This document shows, piece by piece, positions 17,771 through 26,079 of a stretch of DNA of 64,000 bases (positions within the stretch are counted from its first letter, which is position 1; each line of letters begins with the position of its first letter). The notes below the pieces were generated by a model that was not told the origin of the DNA, did not search any database, and was given only the letters and a program-made list of their open reading frames with translations. A program made the position numbers and the translations under genes. This stretch comes from Acidobacteriota bacterium. GTDB lineage: Bacteria; Acidobacteriota; Blastocatellia; Pyrinomonadales; Pyrinomonadaceae. The stretch lies in NCBI GenBank assembly GCA_003222895.1, contig QHXI01000078.1:1-64000 (forward strand), read 5' to 3'.

Positions 17771-18100
17771 TCATTTGATGTCAACCTCATATGCAATGAC
17801 CTTGCCAGATGAGTCCTTCAATTCACGAACCGCGCTAACCTGACCACTTGGCCTGCTACTCCGCAGCCTCGCGCGACGCTCGATTTCCGCCCTATCTAGT
17901 TGATTTCCCACGATATCGACAGCCACAGCAACCGTGCTTGGCGCGGCTTCGGTTTGCCGGTAAGCGGTGTTCGCAAACCAGCTTTTTGGCGTCAAAAAGA
18001 TGAAAACCAGGATCAAAACGCACAATACATCCCACTGCCACGATGTGCGTGAATAGTTCCAGAAAGCGATTTTCTTTGAGGTGTTGGCGACGAATCCCAT
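17771..18100 (-). CDS. Small single-helix membrane protein next to the ABC ATPase
   Basis: About 109 residues from ATG 18100. The longer listed ORF (to 18178) uses TTG inside the ATPase gene. It has one membrane helix (WDVLCVLILVFIFLTPKSWF) and an extracytoplasmic tail rich in Val, Ala and Arg (VAVAVDIVGNQLDRAEIERRARLRSSR...VRELKDSSGKVIAYEVDIK). Function unknown. Its position between the LolD-like ATPase and the LolA-like protein suggests a part in the same envelope system. Confidence 0.55.
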   Translation of the reverse strand: MGFVANTSKKIAFWNYSRTSWQWDVLCVLILVFIFLTPKSWFANTAYRQTEAAPSTVAVAVDIVGNQLDRAEIERRARLRSSRPSGQVSAVRELKDSSGKVIAYEVDIK

Positions 18101-18170
18101 AAAAAATTGCGCCAGAATTATCGGTCGAGTGTCGTAACCTGTCGCGTTGAATTTACTGCGGCGGTGGCCA

Positions 18171-18839
18171 TCAAACAATGTGACCGTCGCGCATTTGGAT
18201 GATGCGTTGGCAGGCCGCGGCTGCCTCAGGATTGTGCGTAATCATGATGATCGTTTGATTGAACCGATCATTCAGCTCACGAAACATCTTCAGAACTAAT
18301 TCGGAATTTTCCGTGTCGAGATTTCCGGTAGGTTCGTCTGCAAGCACAATCGCGGGTCGATTGACCACGGCACGCGCCAACGCGACGCGTTGCTGTTCAC
18401 CGCCAGAAAGTTCCAAAGGCTTATGATGCATTTTGTCTTCGAGGCGAAGCATGCGCAGGATTTCGCGGCGCCGATCCGGATCGTCAGCGCCGTTACCGTG
18501 AATGCGTTCGGCGAGACGCAGATTTCCTTCAGCCGTCAGCGTTGGAAAAAGATTGAATCGTTGAAAGACAAAACCAATTTTTCGCCGGCGAATGTCTGTG
18601 CGCTTGGCATCAGAGGCGGCGGTTAGGTCTTCACCGTCGATGACGATGCGTCCGCTTGTCGGGGTCAACAATCCACCCATCAGGTGCAGCATTGTAGACT
18701 TACCGCAACCTGACGGTCCCATGACGGCGACAAACTCACCTTCCAGCACGGATAGCGACACGCCGCGCAACGCCGGCACGTCTACTTTACCGACGCGATA
18801 GACTTTCTCGAGCTTCTCAGCTTTTAAGATAGTTGCCAT
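18171..18839 (-). CDS. ABC transporter ATPase, LolD/MacB type
   Basis: A 222-residue ATPase. Walker A is [10 protein letters not shown], the Q-loop [17 protein letters not shown], the signature [14 protein letters not shown], Walker [14 protein letters not shown], and the H-loop [11 protein letters not shown]. The sequence belongs to the LolD/MacB/FtsE branch that pairs with FtsX-domain permeases. The permease gene ends 39 nt upstream, so the two encode one transporter. Substrates of this branch are lipoproteins, peptides or drugs; carrier-like neighbours favour lipoproteins or lipids here. Confidence 0.93.
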   Translation of the reverse strand: MATILKAEKLEKVYRVGKVDVPALRGVSLSVLEGEFVAVMGPSGCGKSTMLHLMGGLLTPTSGRIVIDGEDLTAASDAKRTDIRRRKIGFVFQRFNLFPTLTAEGNLRLAERIHGNGADDPDRRREILRMLRLEDKMHHKPLELSGGEQQRVALARAVVNRPAIVLADEPTGNLDTENSELVLKMFRELNDRFNQTIIMITHNPEAAAACQRIIQMRDGHIV

Positions 18840-18877
18840 TAAGATTTCACAGCCGAGTCATCAATCAACAGCTCCGA

Positions 18878-19969
18878 TTATTCGTACGCCAGCGCGGTAA
18901 CCGGATCCAAATTCGCAGCGCGGGCGGCCGGATAAAATGCACCCAACGCGCCGCCTAACAATCCAATTGCGGCAGCTGTCAAAGCCCACTTCCAGCCGAA
19001 TTCAAATATCAAGCCAGTGGCTTTGTGAATTCCGAAACCAGCAACAGCCGACAGCGCAAACCCAACCAGCAACCCCAGAAAGCTAATCAACAAGGCCTCG
19101 CGTTCAATCTCGCTGATGATGTAGGTGCGCGATGCGCCCATTGCTTTCAGGATTCCGATTTCGCGAGTGCGTTCAGTAATCGTGGTGTGCATCGCCAGCA
19201 TCACGACCAGCGCGCTAACGACAGCCGCGAGTACCACCAGGACCCGCATGAAGATGCTCAATCCGGGAATTGAATTTTCAATCGTCGCGAAAACTTCGCG
19301 CGTCAACTGAATTTTGTTTCCGGGAAACTGCTGATCGATCCTCTTGGCTACCGCGATCTGATCCGCGGGGTTCTTAACCTTCACATAAATGAAAGTACAT
19401 TTGCCCGGAGCTTCGAGCGCATCCTGCAAGGACGCCAATGTCAGCTTCGCGCGCGCGCCTGATTCCGGAGCGTAGATTCCGGCGACGCGATACAACTTAT
19501 CGCCAAAAAGTTTCAGCGTGCTGCCGACCGGATGATTTTTCTTTGCCTTGGTCTCGTCGATGACAACTTCGTCCGGACCCTGCGGCGCGTGCCCTTGAAT
19601 GATGCGGATGTTGTTCATCTTCGAGAAGCTGTCCCATTCCACACCTTCGACCTGGTCCACGCCCCACGTTCCGCTCGGATAGAAGTAGCGAATGATGGGC
19701 GTTGCAGATTCGACGCCTTCGACGTTTCGCAGCAGTTCGACATACTTCGTATTCAAGTTAGCCGAGGACGAGGTCAACTGCATCGAGCCCGGGCGCGTAA
19801 AGATGATTTCCGCGCTCACGTTCGAGGAACGTTTTTGCAGATCGTCGGACATGCCGTGCGCCAGCCCGGTGAATAGCATCACCAGCGCCACGCCAAGCGC
19901 GACGCCAAGTACGCTGATCGCTGATCGCAGCGGTCTTTGTCGAAGATTTGAGACGACTATGCTGTCCAA
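18878..19969 (-). CDS. FtsX/MacB-type ABC transporter permease
   Basis: A 363-residue permease with four membrane helices: one N-terminal ([27 protein letters not shown]), then a ~200-residue periplasmic MacB_PCD domain, then three C-terminal helices with the FtsX signature [40 protein letters not shown] and a final [31 protein letters not shown]. It works with the downstream LolD-type ATPase. It differs from LolC/E in lacking an obvious lipoprotein-hook motif, so MacB-like export is also possible. Confidence 0.92.
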   Translation of the reverse strand: [363 protein letters not shown]

Positions 19970-20056
19970 GTAGGCCTCTTCCGAACGCGCAATATTAATA
20001 CAACGAGGAAGTAAAGCCCTAACTTCAATTGTCGCGGAGCGGATGATTTCCCGGTG

Positions 20057-21097
20057 CTATTGCTTCGGCGGGTTGGGCTTTTTCGCGTCCAGATCCACTT
20101 CCGTCAAGCCCCATTTGTTGATGAGGACGAAAGCGTCGTCCGCATACTCTTTGTCGATCGTGATCGATTCAGGCGCTTGATACGTGATTGAGATCTTATA
20201 GTGCTCTTGCGGACGAGTCAGCGAAACTTGTGTTGGCATTAAAGTATTGCCCTCGCTCACCTTTGTCAGCGGGCCATAGGAAATATCGTCGATGAGGCCG
20301 CCTTTTTCATCGAAAGTTTGCAAGCGAGCCAGGCGTATGCCGCCAACACGATCAAACCAGAATCGGCGCAGCACACGCATGGTGTTGTCTGTCGATGCCT
20401 GCAACTCGTCGAGCAAATAATATCCGCGCACGATTCGTTTGGTGGTGTCGGTCTTGGCCGGATCTTTTTCAGATTCGAACGCTTCGCTTTGCGCATAGAA
20501 AATTCCGGCCGCGTGCGGATCGATTGGGCGCAACAGCAGCGCATCTGTCAGATGCTGCGGCCGCAAGTTGGAAAGCGCATTCACAGTTTGCGCTTCGGAA
20601 GTTTTCTTCTTGTCCGCAGACGACTCGCCGTCCATGTCCAGCTTCGGATAGACGGCGTCGTTCGTTCCTTTGACGAATCGTCGATATTTCTCGTCGCCTT
20701 TCAAAATCGCGATGCGAAAATGCTCGCCGTCGGATGTCATTTGCGCGATGTCGATGGCCAGCGGACCTTGAATTGCCAGAAAGACTTTGCCTGGTCGCTG
20801 AAGATAGATCGAACCATCCGCGGTTCGGTACTTCTCTGCAATGCCGGCGGTCGCAAACGAAGTATCTTCGAATTGAATATCAATGCGGCCGTGAATCGAA
20901 CGCACGCCGGTAGACTTTTTCACCATCGCAATCAGATCGGCCGTGTTGGCTTCGGCAAGCGGCGTCAAGAGCCGTTCGACTTCAACCTTCTTATGCACGA
21001 GGCTGCACGCCGATGCCAAAACGAGCATCGCGCAAAGCGTGATCGGGATAACGGATTTGAATCTTGTGAATGAATGAAGGCGAGTACGTATATGCAT
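20057..21097 (-). CDS. LolA/LolB-like lipoprotein (DUF4292-type)
   Basis: A ~346-residue lipoprotein: n-region RTRLHSFTRFKSV, h-region IPITLCAMLVLASAC with lipobox ASAC, then a large beta-rich domain (VRSIHGRIDIQFEDTSFATAGIAEKYRTADGSIYLQRPGKVFLAIQGP..., HFRIAILKGDEKYRRFVKG, YYLLDELQA, RFWFDRVGGIRLARLQTFDEKGGLIDDISYG, YKISITYQAPESITIDKEYADDAFVL). The architecture resembles LolB-like or DUF4292 acceptor proteins. It is first in the minus-strand cluster with the permease and ATPase. ATG 21097 is preferred over TTG 21100. Confidence 0.72.
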   Translation of the reverse strand: MHIRTRLHSFTRFKSVIPITLCAMLVLASACSLVHKKVEVERLLTPLAEANTADLIAMVKKSTGVRSIHGRIDIQFEDTSFATAGIAEKYRTADGSIYLQRPGKVFLAIQGPLAIDIAQMTSDGEHFRIAILKGDEKYRRFVKGTNDAVYPKLDMDGESSADKKKTSEAQTVNALSNLRPQHLTDALLLRPIDPHAAGIFYAQSEAFESEKDPAKTDTTKRIVRGYYLLDELQASTDNTMRVLRRFWFDRVGGIRLARLQTFDEKGGLIDDISYGPLTKVSEGNTLMPTQVSLTRPQEHYKISITYQAPESITIDKEYADDAFVLINKWGLTEVDLDAKKPNPPKQ

Positions 21098-21220
21098 CAA
21101 CGATCAATAATGCCGGCCTGAGGCAGCTGGGCCGGCTTTGTACGGGTGATTCAGTTAGCGCAGTCACGCTAACAAAGCGAGTTCGCCGTTGTCAACGCGA
21201 GTGATGTCTGCAAAAGATGA

Positions 21221-21244
21221 GGCAGCGCGGATGCCCACGCTGCC
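21221..21244. repeat. GC-rich hairpin GGCAGCG...CGCTGCC
   Basis: GGCAGCG-CGGATGCCCA-CGCTGCC has a perfect 7-bp stem and a 10-nt loop, and lies in the gap upstream of the lipoprotein gene. No U-tract follows on either strand. It looks like one of the dispersed hairpin repeats. Confidence 0.5.
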
Positions 21245-21289
21245 TTCAACTGCTGAAAACAGCCAATAGCGTCTATGAAACGGCCTGAT

Positions 21290-21571
21290 TTACTGAGGGC
21301 CGCCCACACTCGTTGAGTTACTAACTGCGAGATTGAAAGTTGTTCCGCTTTCCAAACGCAGATTGCCACCGGTTAAGCTCAAGGTCGAACCGCCGTCGAC
21401 GGAAGCATTGCTCGACTGAAAAATCTGCAATCCGCTGAGCGACCCGGTCAGGTTCCCAGCCGTGCTCGTCGTTGTGCCGACTGTGCTGCCGACCGCGCTC
21501 GTCGTCGTGCCACCGACGTTCCCGACACTAGATGTGATGAGGAAGACAGAGCTTTGCCAAGAGACGCCCAC
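21290..21571 (-). CDS. Ser/Thr/Gly-rich hypothetical, possibly a C-terminal fragment
   Basis: A 93-residue low-complexity ORF (TTTSAVGSTVGTTTSTAGNLTGSLSGLQIFQSSNASVDGGSTLSLTGGNLRLESGTTFNLAV). The composition is like surface or passenger beta-solenoid repeats, but there is no signal peptide and the start (GTG) is weak. It may be a small secreted protein, the tail of a lost larger gene or a spurious ORF. It lies directly downstream of the metallothionein gene on the same strand. Confidence 0.35.
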   Translation of the reverse strand: MGVSWQSSVFLITSSVGNVGGTTTSAVGSTVGTTTSTAGNLTGSLSGLQIFQSSNASVDGGSTLSLTGGNLRLESGTTFNLAVSNSTSVGGPQ

Positions 21572-21614
21572 AGGTTGGGGGATAAATCGACCTAACGCCC
21601 GCGCCGCCTGATGA

Positions 21615-21767
21615 CTAGCGACAGGCCGCGTGCTCGCAGCCGCAGCCGATCTCCATCACCTTCGACTGTTCGGCCTCTTTGCAGTACTCGCTGCAGTACT
21701 TGCTGCCTTGCTCGGCGCTACAATCACATGGGCCATGCGCACATTTTCCGGAAGTTTGTTCCGCCAT
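21615..21767 (-). CDS. Small metallothionein-like protein (8 Cys), not in ORF track
   Basis: A 50-residue protein: ATG at 21767, stop TAG at 21615-21617. It contains CAHGPCDC, then KYCSEYCKEAEQ, then GCGCEHAAC, giving eight Cys and two His in the spacing of bacterial metallothioneins that bind Zn/Cd/Cu clusters. A strong ribosome site AGGAGG lies 10 nt before the ATG. The ORF track misses it because of its length. It probably buffers or detoxifies metal. No metal-responsive repressor gene is adjacent and no operator was recognised. Confidence 0.82.
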   Translation of the reverse strand: MAEQTSGKCAHGPCDCSAEQGSKYCSEYCKEAEQSKVMEIGCGCEHAACR

Positions 21768-21900
21768 TTTTGAGTAAACCTCCTCTCAGAAAAACTTCGG
21801 GGGTTATTAAGTTGTAAGGGGATTTGTAACCATGCTAGGCGCGTCGAGAAGACAGGTCAAGGCAAGACTCGACGAAGCCGAACTGGTTTCTGATTAGCTC

Positions 21901-22515
21901 GTGATATTCTCTTGCGCCGTGCGCGAACTCTCGACCACAAAGTTTCGTTTGCTTGGACTTCTGCCGCTGATCTTTTTCCTGGCGCAAACCTTTCATTACT
22001 GGCGCTACGGCGGCATGGGAAATCTTCTATGGATGTGCAACGTCGGCAATCTGCTGCTGGCGATCGGATTATTACTGAATCATCGTGAGCTGATTCGGGC
22101 TGCGGCCATTTGGACAATTCCGGGTTTGGGAGTTTGGTTCTGGTATGTGTGGCTGAGCGGGGACACCGCGGTCTCTTCAACGCTGGCCCATGTCGGCGGA
22201 TTGATAGTCGCGCTGATCGTTTTACGCCGCGTGCGCATGGATCGTTTGGCGTGGCTTTACGCGTTCGCCTGGTATCTCTTCTTGCAACTTGTTTCGCGCT
22301 TGACGACGGCGCCCGAGCTTAATGTGAACGTGGCCCATCACATTCAAACCGGATGGGAAAGCGCATTCGGCAGTTTCTGGAAATTCTGGTTGGTGATGAC
22401 CGCGGTCGTTGCCGTTGGATTGTGGGCAATTGGAAAAGTTCTTTCGCTGCTTTGGCCGGCAGGCCATGTCACAACCGGAAGCAGTAGCGACGCGATTGAT
22501 GCGAATGTTCGTTGA
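21901..22515 (+). CDS. Polytopic membrane protein of unknown function
   Basis: About 200 residues with roughly six membrane helices (FRLLGLLPLIFFLAQTFHYW; LLWMCNVGNLLLAIGLLLN; IRAAAIWTIPGLGVWFWYVWL; LAHVGGLIVALIVLRRV; WLYAFAWYLFLQLVSRLT; FWKFWLVMTAVVAVGLWAIGKVLSLLW). GTG 21901 or GTG 21919 (VRELSTTKFRLLG) could be the start; the second looks more natural. No motif was recognised. It converges with the propeller lipoprotein gene. Confidence 0.65.
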   Translation: MIFSCAVRELSTTKFRLLGLLPLIFFLAQTFHYWRYGGMGNLLWMCNVGNLLLAIGLLLNHRELIRAAAIWTIPGLGVWFWYVWLSGDTAVSSTLAHVGGLIVALIVLRRVRMDRLAWLYAFAWYLFLQLVSRLTTAPELNVNVAHHIQTGWESAFGSFWKFWLVMTAVVAVGLWAIGKVLSLLWPAGHVTTGSSSDAIDANVR

Positions 22516-22537
22516 TTATCCCTCGCGATCCAACAGC

Positions 22538-23821
22538 TTAACGCTTGAGTACTGCGGCCTGCGGACTTAGCGCAATTAGATGCCAACGCGCGAAGGTCTT
22601 AATCAACTCGCTTCGTAAGCTCACGTAGGCAGTTTCAACGTAGAGTTTGTCCGGCGTGGGCCATTCCAATCGCACCACTGGATTAAAAGAAATGGGCAAA
22701 TCGCCCAAGGGCACCGTCGGGGCGGTGTTCTTGTTCGATGGATCGGCCGCTTTCTTTTTTCCCGTAGACTTTTCATCAAACGTTGCAGACGCAGTCAGCA
22801 GTTGCTCGCGCAAAGTAATGCGCGCTTGCGTCGGGGCTTTGCTCGCCGCGTCGTAGATTCCGATGCTGACGTCAAACGCGGTCGCCACTTTCGACGAATC
22901 AGGTGACCAAACAGGCGGCGCCTGCGCGAGCTGATCATCGAGCAGACGCTCCTGGCCATCGATCGTAAGCAGACGCGGGCGACCGGCAGGAGTTTTGAAC
23001 TCTTTCTCGCGCGCATCCCATTCGCTCTCTTTGCACGCGAGGGCAACCAGTGCGTGGCTGTCGGGCGCCCACGACAAACCAAAATAGATCAGCCCGTCGC
23101 GCGTCGTTAGCGGATGCAGGTTGTATCCGTCGCGGTCGCACATGTAAACCTGCTCAGTACTGAAGACCGCGAGCGGCGCGAACGCGGGCAGCACAGCGGG
23201 CGTCGGCGTCTCTGACGCAGAAGGCAACGCGGGCTCTGGTTCGAGCTCCAACGGCGTCGGGGTGGCTTCCGCTGCGGCGCTCTTGCGGCCGACAAAGGCG
23301 ATCGAAGTGCTATCGCCGGACCAGACAACTGAATCCTGAAATACGACTGCGAGAGTCGGGGGCGTCACGTTGCGGATGAACGTTCCGTCAGACGAATAAA
23401 GATCGATCCGGAATGTTGTCGTCGGCTCGTCCGCGATCGCATACAACGCCAGCGCGCGCTGGCCGTCCGGCGATGCGACCGTGCGCAACAGGGCCTCATC
23501 CTTTCGGCGCGTGTCGAAATCCTGCTGAATCGCGGGAAGAGATTTCGCTTCGTCGCCGGCGAGGCCTTGTGGGGGTTGCACATCCGCCTGGAAACTAAAT
23601 GCGAGCCGGTTCGCCGGTACGTCGCGCAACTGTCTCGGGCGCACACTCTGCGAATCGCTATCAGTGCGACACGAAATCGCCAAAAGTAACAGCGCGAGAT
23701 TGAAAATCGAAAGCACGAAAGCCTTCCAGAAAATCGAGCGAGAAGGTTGTGCGTGGTTAAGAGCGCGTCGCATTCGATGTTTGCGCGCCAGCTCTTTCAA
23801 TTTGCGAACGTCAGACGGCAT
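22538..23821 (-). CDS. TolB-like beta-propeller (WD40-like) exported protein
   Basis: About 427 residues from ATG 23821, where the listed ORF overruns into the upstream gene. A basic N-terminus (RKLKELARKHRMRRALN) is followed by a membrane anchor/signal ending LLLLAISC, a plausible lipobox, although the n-region is unusually long. The rest holds PD40/WD40-like propeller strands: TVASPDGQRALALYAI, FQDSVVWSGDSTSIAFVGRK, EQVYMCDRDGYNLHPLTTRDGLIYFGLSWAPDSHALVALAC, APPVWSPDSSKVATAFD. There is a Pro/Thr-rich insert (EATPTPLELEPEPALPSASETPTP). No enzyme motif. The M48-type protease gene ends 12 nt upstream, so co-transcription is likely. Confidence 0.68.
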   Translation of the reverse strand: MPSDVRKLKELARKHRMRRALNHAQPSRSIFWKAFVLSIFNLALLLLAISCRTDSDSQSVRPRQLRDVPANRLAFSFQADVQPPQGLAGDEAKSLPAIQQDFDTRRKDEALLRTVASPDGQRALALYAIADEPTTTFRIDLYSSDGTFIRNVTPPTLAVVFQDSVVWSGDSTSIAFVGRKSAAAEATPTPLELEPEPALPSASETPTPAVLPAFAPLAVFSTEQVYMCDRDGYNLHPLTTRDGLIYFGLSWAPDSHALVALACKESEWDAREKEFKTPAGRPRLLTIDGQERLLDDQLAQAPPVWSPDSSKVATAFDVSIGIYDAASKAPTQARITLREQLLTASATFDEKSTGKKKAADPSNKNTAPTVPLGDLPISFNPVVRLEWPTPDKLYVETAYVSLRSELIKTFARWHLIALSPQAAVLKR

Positions 23822-23832
23822 CCGCGGTGATC

Positions 23833-24846
23833 TTAGAAACCGGTTGCGGACGCTGTCAATGTGATTGCCGGAGCGGCTGGCGCGATCCGACGTTGGCCGA
23901 TTGAAGTTTCTGATACAAGTTCGCTTGCCAGCGACACGTCCAGCGCAAACAGGGCTCGAATCGTGCTGCGCGGCGAAAGGTGATCTTCGTCGGAAGAATC
24001 GTCGTCGACGCAATTGTGCTCGAAGGCCCGGGCCAATCGGCGCGGTAAAGGTTCCCAGCTCGCCGTTTGATTGATAAATTCGCGGGTCGCAATGACGCCG
24101 ACCAGATCGCACCCCAACTCCTCGGCGCGCTGACCCTGAATGCGCAGACCAGTTCGCGTCGCCGCGCGTCGCGCGATCGCTTTGAAAAGCGGACGAAGCG
24201 AATTAGTTTGACCGCTGGCGATATGCGTTAGCTCATGCGCGAGCACGCTAATCATCGCTTCGTCGGAACGCAAACCGGCGAGAAAGATCGTGCCGAATTC
24301 GATCGTGCGCGGCTCGCGCAAAACCACCGAGGCGTTGTCGCGCGCATCGACGTCGGGCTTAACGCGCCTCACTGATTGAACGCGGGCAACCGAGCCGTTG
24401 ATTTTGCCGCGTGAAACAGCTCCGCCGTACAAGTCGTACTCTTTCGCGAGTTTGATAATTGTTTCAGTGACTAATTTCCGCGTGGCCGGCAGCAAGCGGT
24501 CGGCACGACGTGCGCCATCGACGGCGTCAGGATTGTTCACCGGCAACGAAGGCCGCGACTGCATCTCATCGATCGGCATGCTGCCCTGCGGATCGCGAGT
24601 GCGTTCGGCACAGGTCGCGCCGATCGCGCGTTCGACCAGTCGTCGATCGGAAGCCGTGAACGTGTCGCGCGCAACGGTGGAGTGGGCACCGCTTCGTTGT
24701 TGAGCGTTGGACGCGAAATTGATGACAAACGCGAACAGCGCCACGCAAGGGATGAAGGATGAAGGATGAAGGATGAAATGCGAGGCTCGCCGATACCAAG
24801 CAACTCTTCGGCTCCTACGCCTCTTCGCTGATAGAAAGATATTCAT
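23833..24846 (-). CDS. M48-like metalloprotease, secreted
   Basis: A protein of 300-337 residues with the zinc motif HELTHIASGQ (HExxH) at about residue 210 and a downstream AEELGCDLVG segment that could supply the third ligand. MISVLAHELTHI is typical of M48/M56-like peptidases. The N-terminus has a signal-like helix (CVALFAFVINFASNAQ). The listed ATG 24846 would make the protein translate through the ATGAAGG 7-mer array (FILHPSSFIP), which is unlikely. GTG 24744, just after the array, is a plausible true start but lacks a clear ribosome site. It is coupled to the propeller gene downstream. Confidence 0.68.
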   Translation of the reverse strand: MNIFLSAKRRRSRRVAWYRRASHFILHPSSFIPCVALFAFVINFASNAQQRSGAHSTVARDTFTASDRRLVERAIGATCAERTRDPQGSMPIDEMQSRPSLPVNNPDAVDGARRADRLLPATRKLVTETIIKLAKEYDLYGGAVSRGKINGSVARVQSVRRVKPDVDARDNASVVLREPRTIEFGTIFLAGLRSDEAMISVLAHELTHIASGQTNSLRPLFKAIARRAATRTGLRIQGQRAEELGCDLVGVIATREFINQTASWEPLPRRLARAFEHNCVDDDSSDEDHLSPRSTIRALFALDVSLASELVSETSIGQRRIAPAAPAITLTASATGF

Positions 24847-24868
24847 CCTTCCGCCTTCATCCTTCCTA
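24748..24868. repeat. ATGAAGG 7-mer array with inverted partner
   Basis: GATGAAGGATGAAGGATGAAGGATGAAAT (about four 7-mers) at 24750-24779 faces CATCCTTCCGCCTTCATCCTTCC at 24843-24868, about 65 bp away. The two can pair. It lies between the M48 protease gene and the enoyl-CoA hydratase gene and may confuse start calls for the protease. Confidence 0.75.
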
Positions 24869-25642
24869 CTTGCCTTTCCACTCCGGCTTTCGCTTTTCCA
24901 TAAACGACTTCAGCCCTTCGATTGCGTCTTCGGTTTTCATCAGCTTGTTCAAATAAAGATTTTCAACTTCTTTCAGCGACTGCTCGAATCCATCACCGGC
25001 CGCGATATCCAAAGCCTTCAGCGTCATGGCCAACGATGCAGACGAAAGTTCGCGCAGGGGGGCCAGCAATTCATTCGTCTTTTGTTGCAGCTCGCCACTC
25101 GGCATCACGTAGTTTGCAAGACCAAGTCGCAGCGCTTCAGTGGCATCGATCGTTTCGCCAATCAGGATCATCTCGCGCGCTTTCTTCTCACCTATGATGC
25201 GCGGCAACAGAATCGCGGCCACGGGCGGGAAGACGCCAAGTTTAATTTCCGGCTGCCCAAACCTGGCGCGCTCGCCGGCAATCACGATATCGCACGCGGC
25301 GACGAGTTCACAGCCTCCGCCCAATGCTGCTCCATCAACCACCGCGATCGCCGGTCTTGAAATCTTGCGCAGCATGCGAAATATATTGTGAAACGAATCG
25401 AGCATTTCGACGATTGTTTCCGGCAAGTGCTCTTCGATGGCGACGCCCGCACTGAACGCGCGCGATCCTCCGGCGGCCTCAAATACGATTGCGACTAGAT
25501 CGGTTTGCTGGGCGCATTCAGTCAGCGCCTCGCCAATCTCTTTCATCATTTCGATGTTGAGAACGTTCAGCGGCGGCCGCGACAACATAATCCGCGCGAC
25601 GCGATCTTCAATGGCGAACTTGATGTTCTGAAAGACAGGCAT
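24866..25642 (-). CDS. Enoyl-CoA hydratase/isomerase family protein
   Basis: A crotonase-fold enzyme of 258 residues from ATG 25642 (MPVFQNIKFAIED). It has the oxyanion-hole loops FSAGVAIEEH and DGAALGGGCELVAACDIVIAGERARFGQPEIKLGVFPP. The EEHLPETIVEMLDSFHNIFRML segment and FPP instead of the usual PG resemble cyclohexadienoyl-CoA hydratase-type (Dch) members of aromatic degradation, rather than fatty-acid EchA proteins. That sub-assignment is from memory. The usual glutamates sit in PEIKLG (second Glu region), while the first is less clear. An aryl-CoA ligase gene lies at 47.5 kb but is not linked. Confidence 0.82.
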   Translation of the reverse strand: MPVFQNIKFAIEDRVARIMLSRPPLNVLNIEMMKEIGEALTECAQQTDLVAIVFEAAGGSRAFSAGVAIEEHLPETIVEMLDSFHNIFRMLRKISRPAIAVVDGAALGGGCELVAACDIVIAGERARFGQPEIKLGVFPPVAAILLPRIIGEKKAREMILIGETIDATEALRLGLANYVMPSGELQQKTNELLAPLRELSSASLAMTLKALDIAAGDGFEQSLKEVENLYLNKLMKTEDAIEGLKSFMEKRKPEWKGK

Positions 25643-25649
25643 CGTCTGG

Positions 25650-25782
25650 GTTTCAAGTTTCAAGTTTCAAGTTTCAAGTTTCAAGTTCCAAGTCGCAAGT
25701 CTGAGCTGTTAATTTCTCACGTTCAACTGAACAGGAATCAGAGAATTAAGACTTGAAACTTGAAACTTGGAACCTGAAACTC
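25650..25782. repeat. TTTCAAG 7-mer array with inverted partner
   Basis: GTTTCAAGTTTCAAGTTTCAAGTTTCAAGTTCCAAGTCGCAAGT at 25650-25700 (six or more 7-mers) faces GACTTGAAACTTGAAACTTGGAACCTGAAACT at 25751-25782. A second copy of the same family is at 43336-43417. Confidence 0.85.
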
Positions 25783-25785
25783 ATT

Positions 25786-26068
25786 TACTGCCCCGCTGGC
25801 TCAGTCACCAGCGGCGCATTTAAATATTTCGAAAAGAACTTCACATAACGCCGCACGCGGTCCATCTGATGGCGCGGCTCAGTGAAGCCGTGGTTCTCGC
25901 GCGGATACACCATGAACTGCACCGGCACTTTCATTTCCGTAAGCGCGTGATTCATCCCGTAGGGATGAAATGTTTATAGAGACGTTTAGAAGAAGTTGTG
26001 ATCTTCGTCGCTTGAACATTTGGTGCCAGCATTAGCATCAAACCGACAATGAAGGAACAACGACTCAT
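25786..26068 (-). pseudogene. Remnant of an S9 prolyl-oligopeptidase-type gene
   Basis: On the minus strand an AGGAGG ribosome site and ATG at 26068 start a signal peptide (SRCSFIVGLMLMLAPNVQA), followed within 20 codons by a hairpin repeat (25951-25989) and a stop at 25952. From the repeat onward another frame encodes only the last ~60 residues of an S9 peptidase: NHALTEMKVPVQFMVYPRENHGFTEPRHQMDRVRRYVKFFSKYL, including the catalytic-His motif NHGF, ending at TAA 25786. The whole propeller and most of the catalytic domain are absent. The gene therefore keeps its two ends with a repeat at the junction. That is a repeat-associated deletion or an assembly collapse. Confidence 0.75.
25951..25989. 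repeat. Hairpin repeat TTCATCCC-GTA-GGGATGAA + TTTATAGAGACG
   Basis: A perfect 8-bp stem with a 3-nt loop, followed by GATGAAATGTTTATAGAGACG. It sits exactly at the junction between the two ends of the S9 peptidase remnant. The flank TTTATAGA recalls TCTATAAATATTTC in the composite repeat at 57905-58030, so both may belong to one dispersed family. Confidence 0.65.
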
Positions 26069-26079
26069 TGCTGTACCTC

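Noticed and set aside
20318-21073. 251-aa plus-strand ORF opposite the carrier-like lipoprotein
   Set aside because: The minus strand has a signal peptide, lipobox and beta-rich fold; the plus ORF has none of these.
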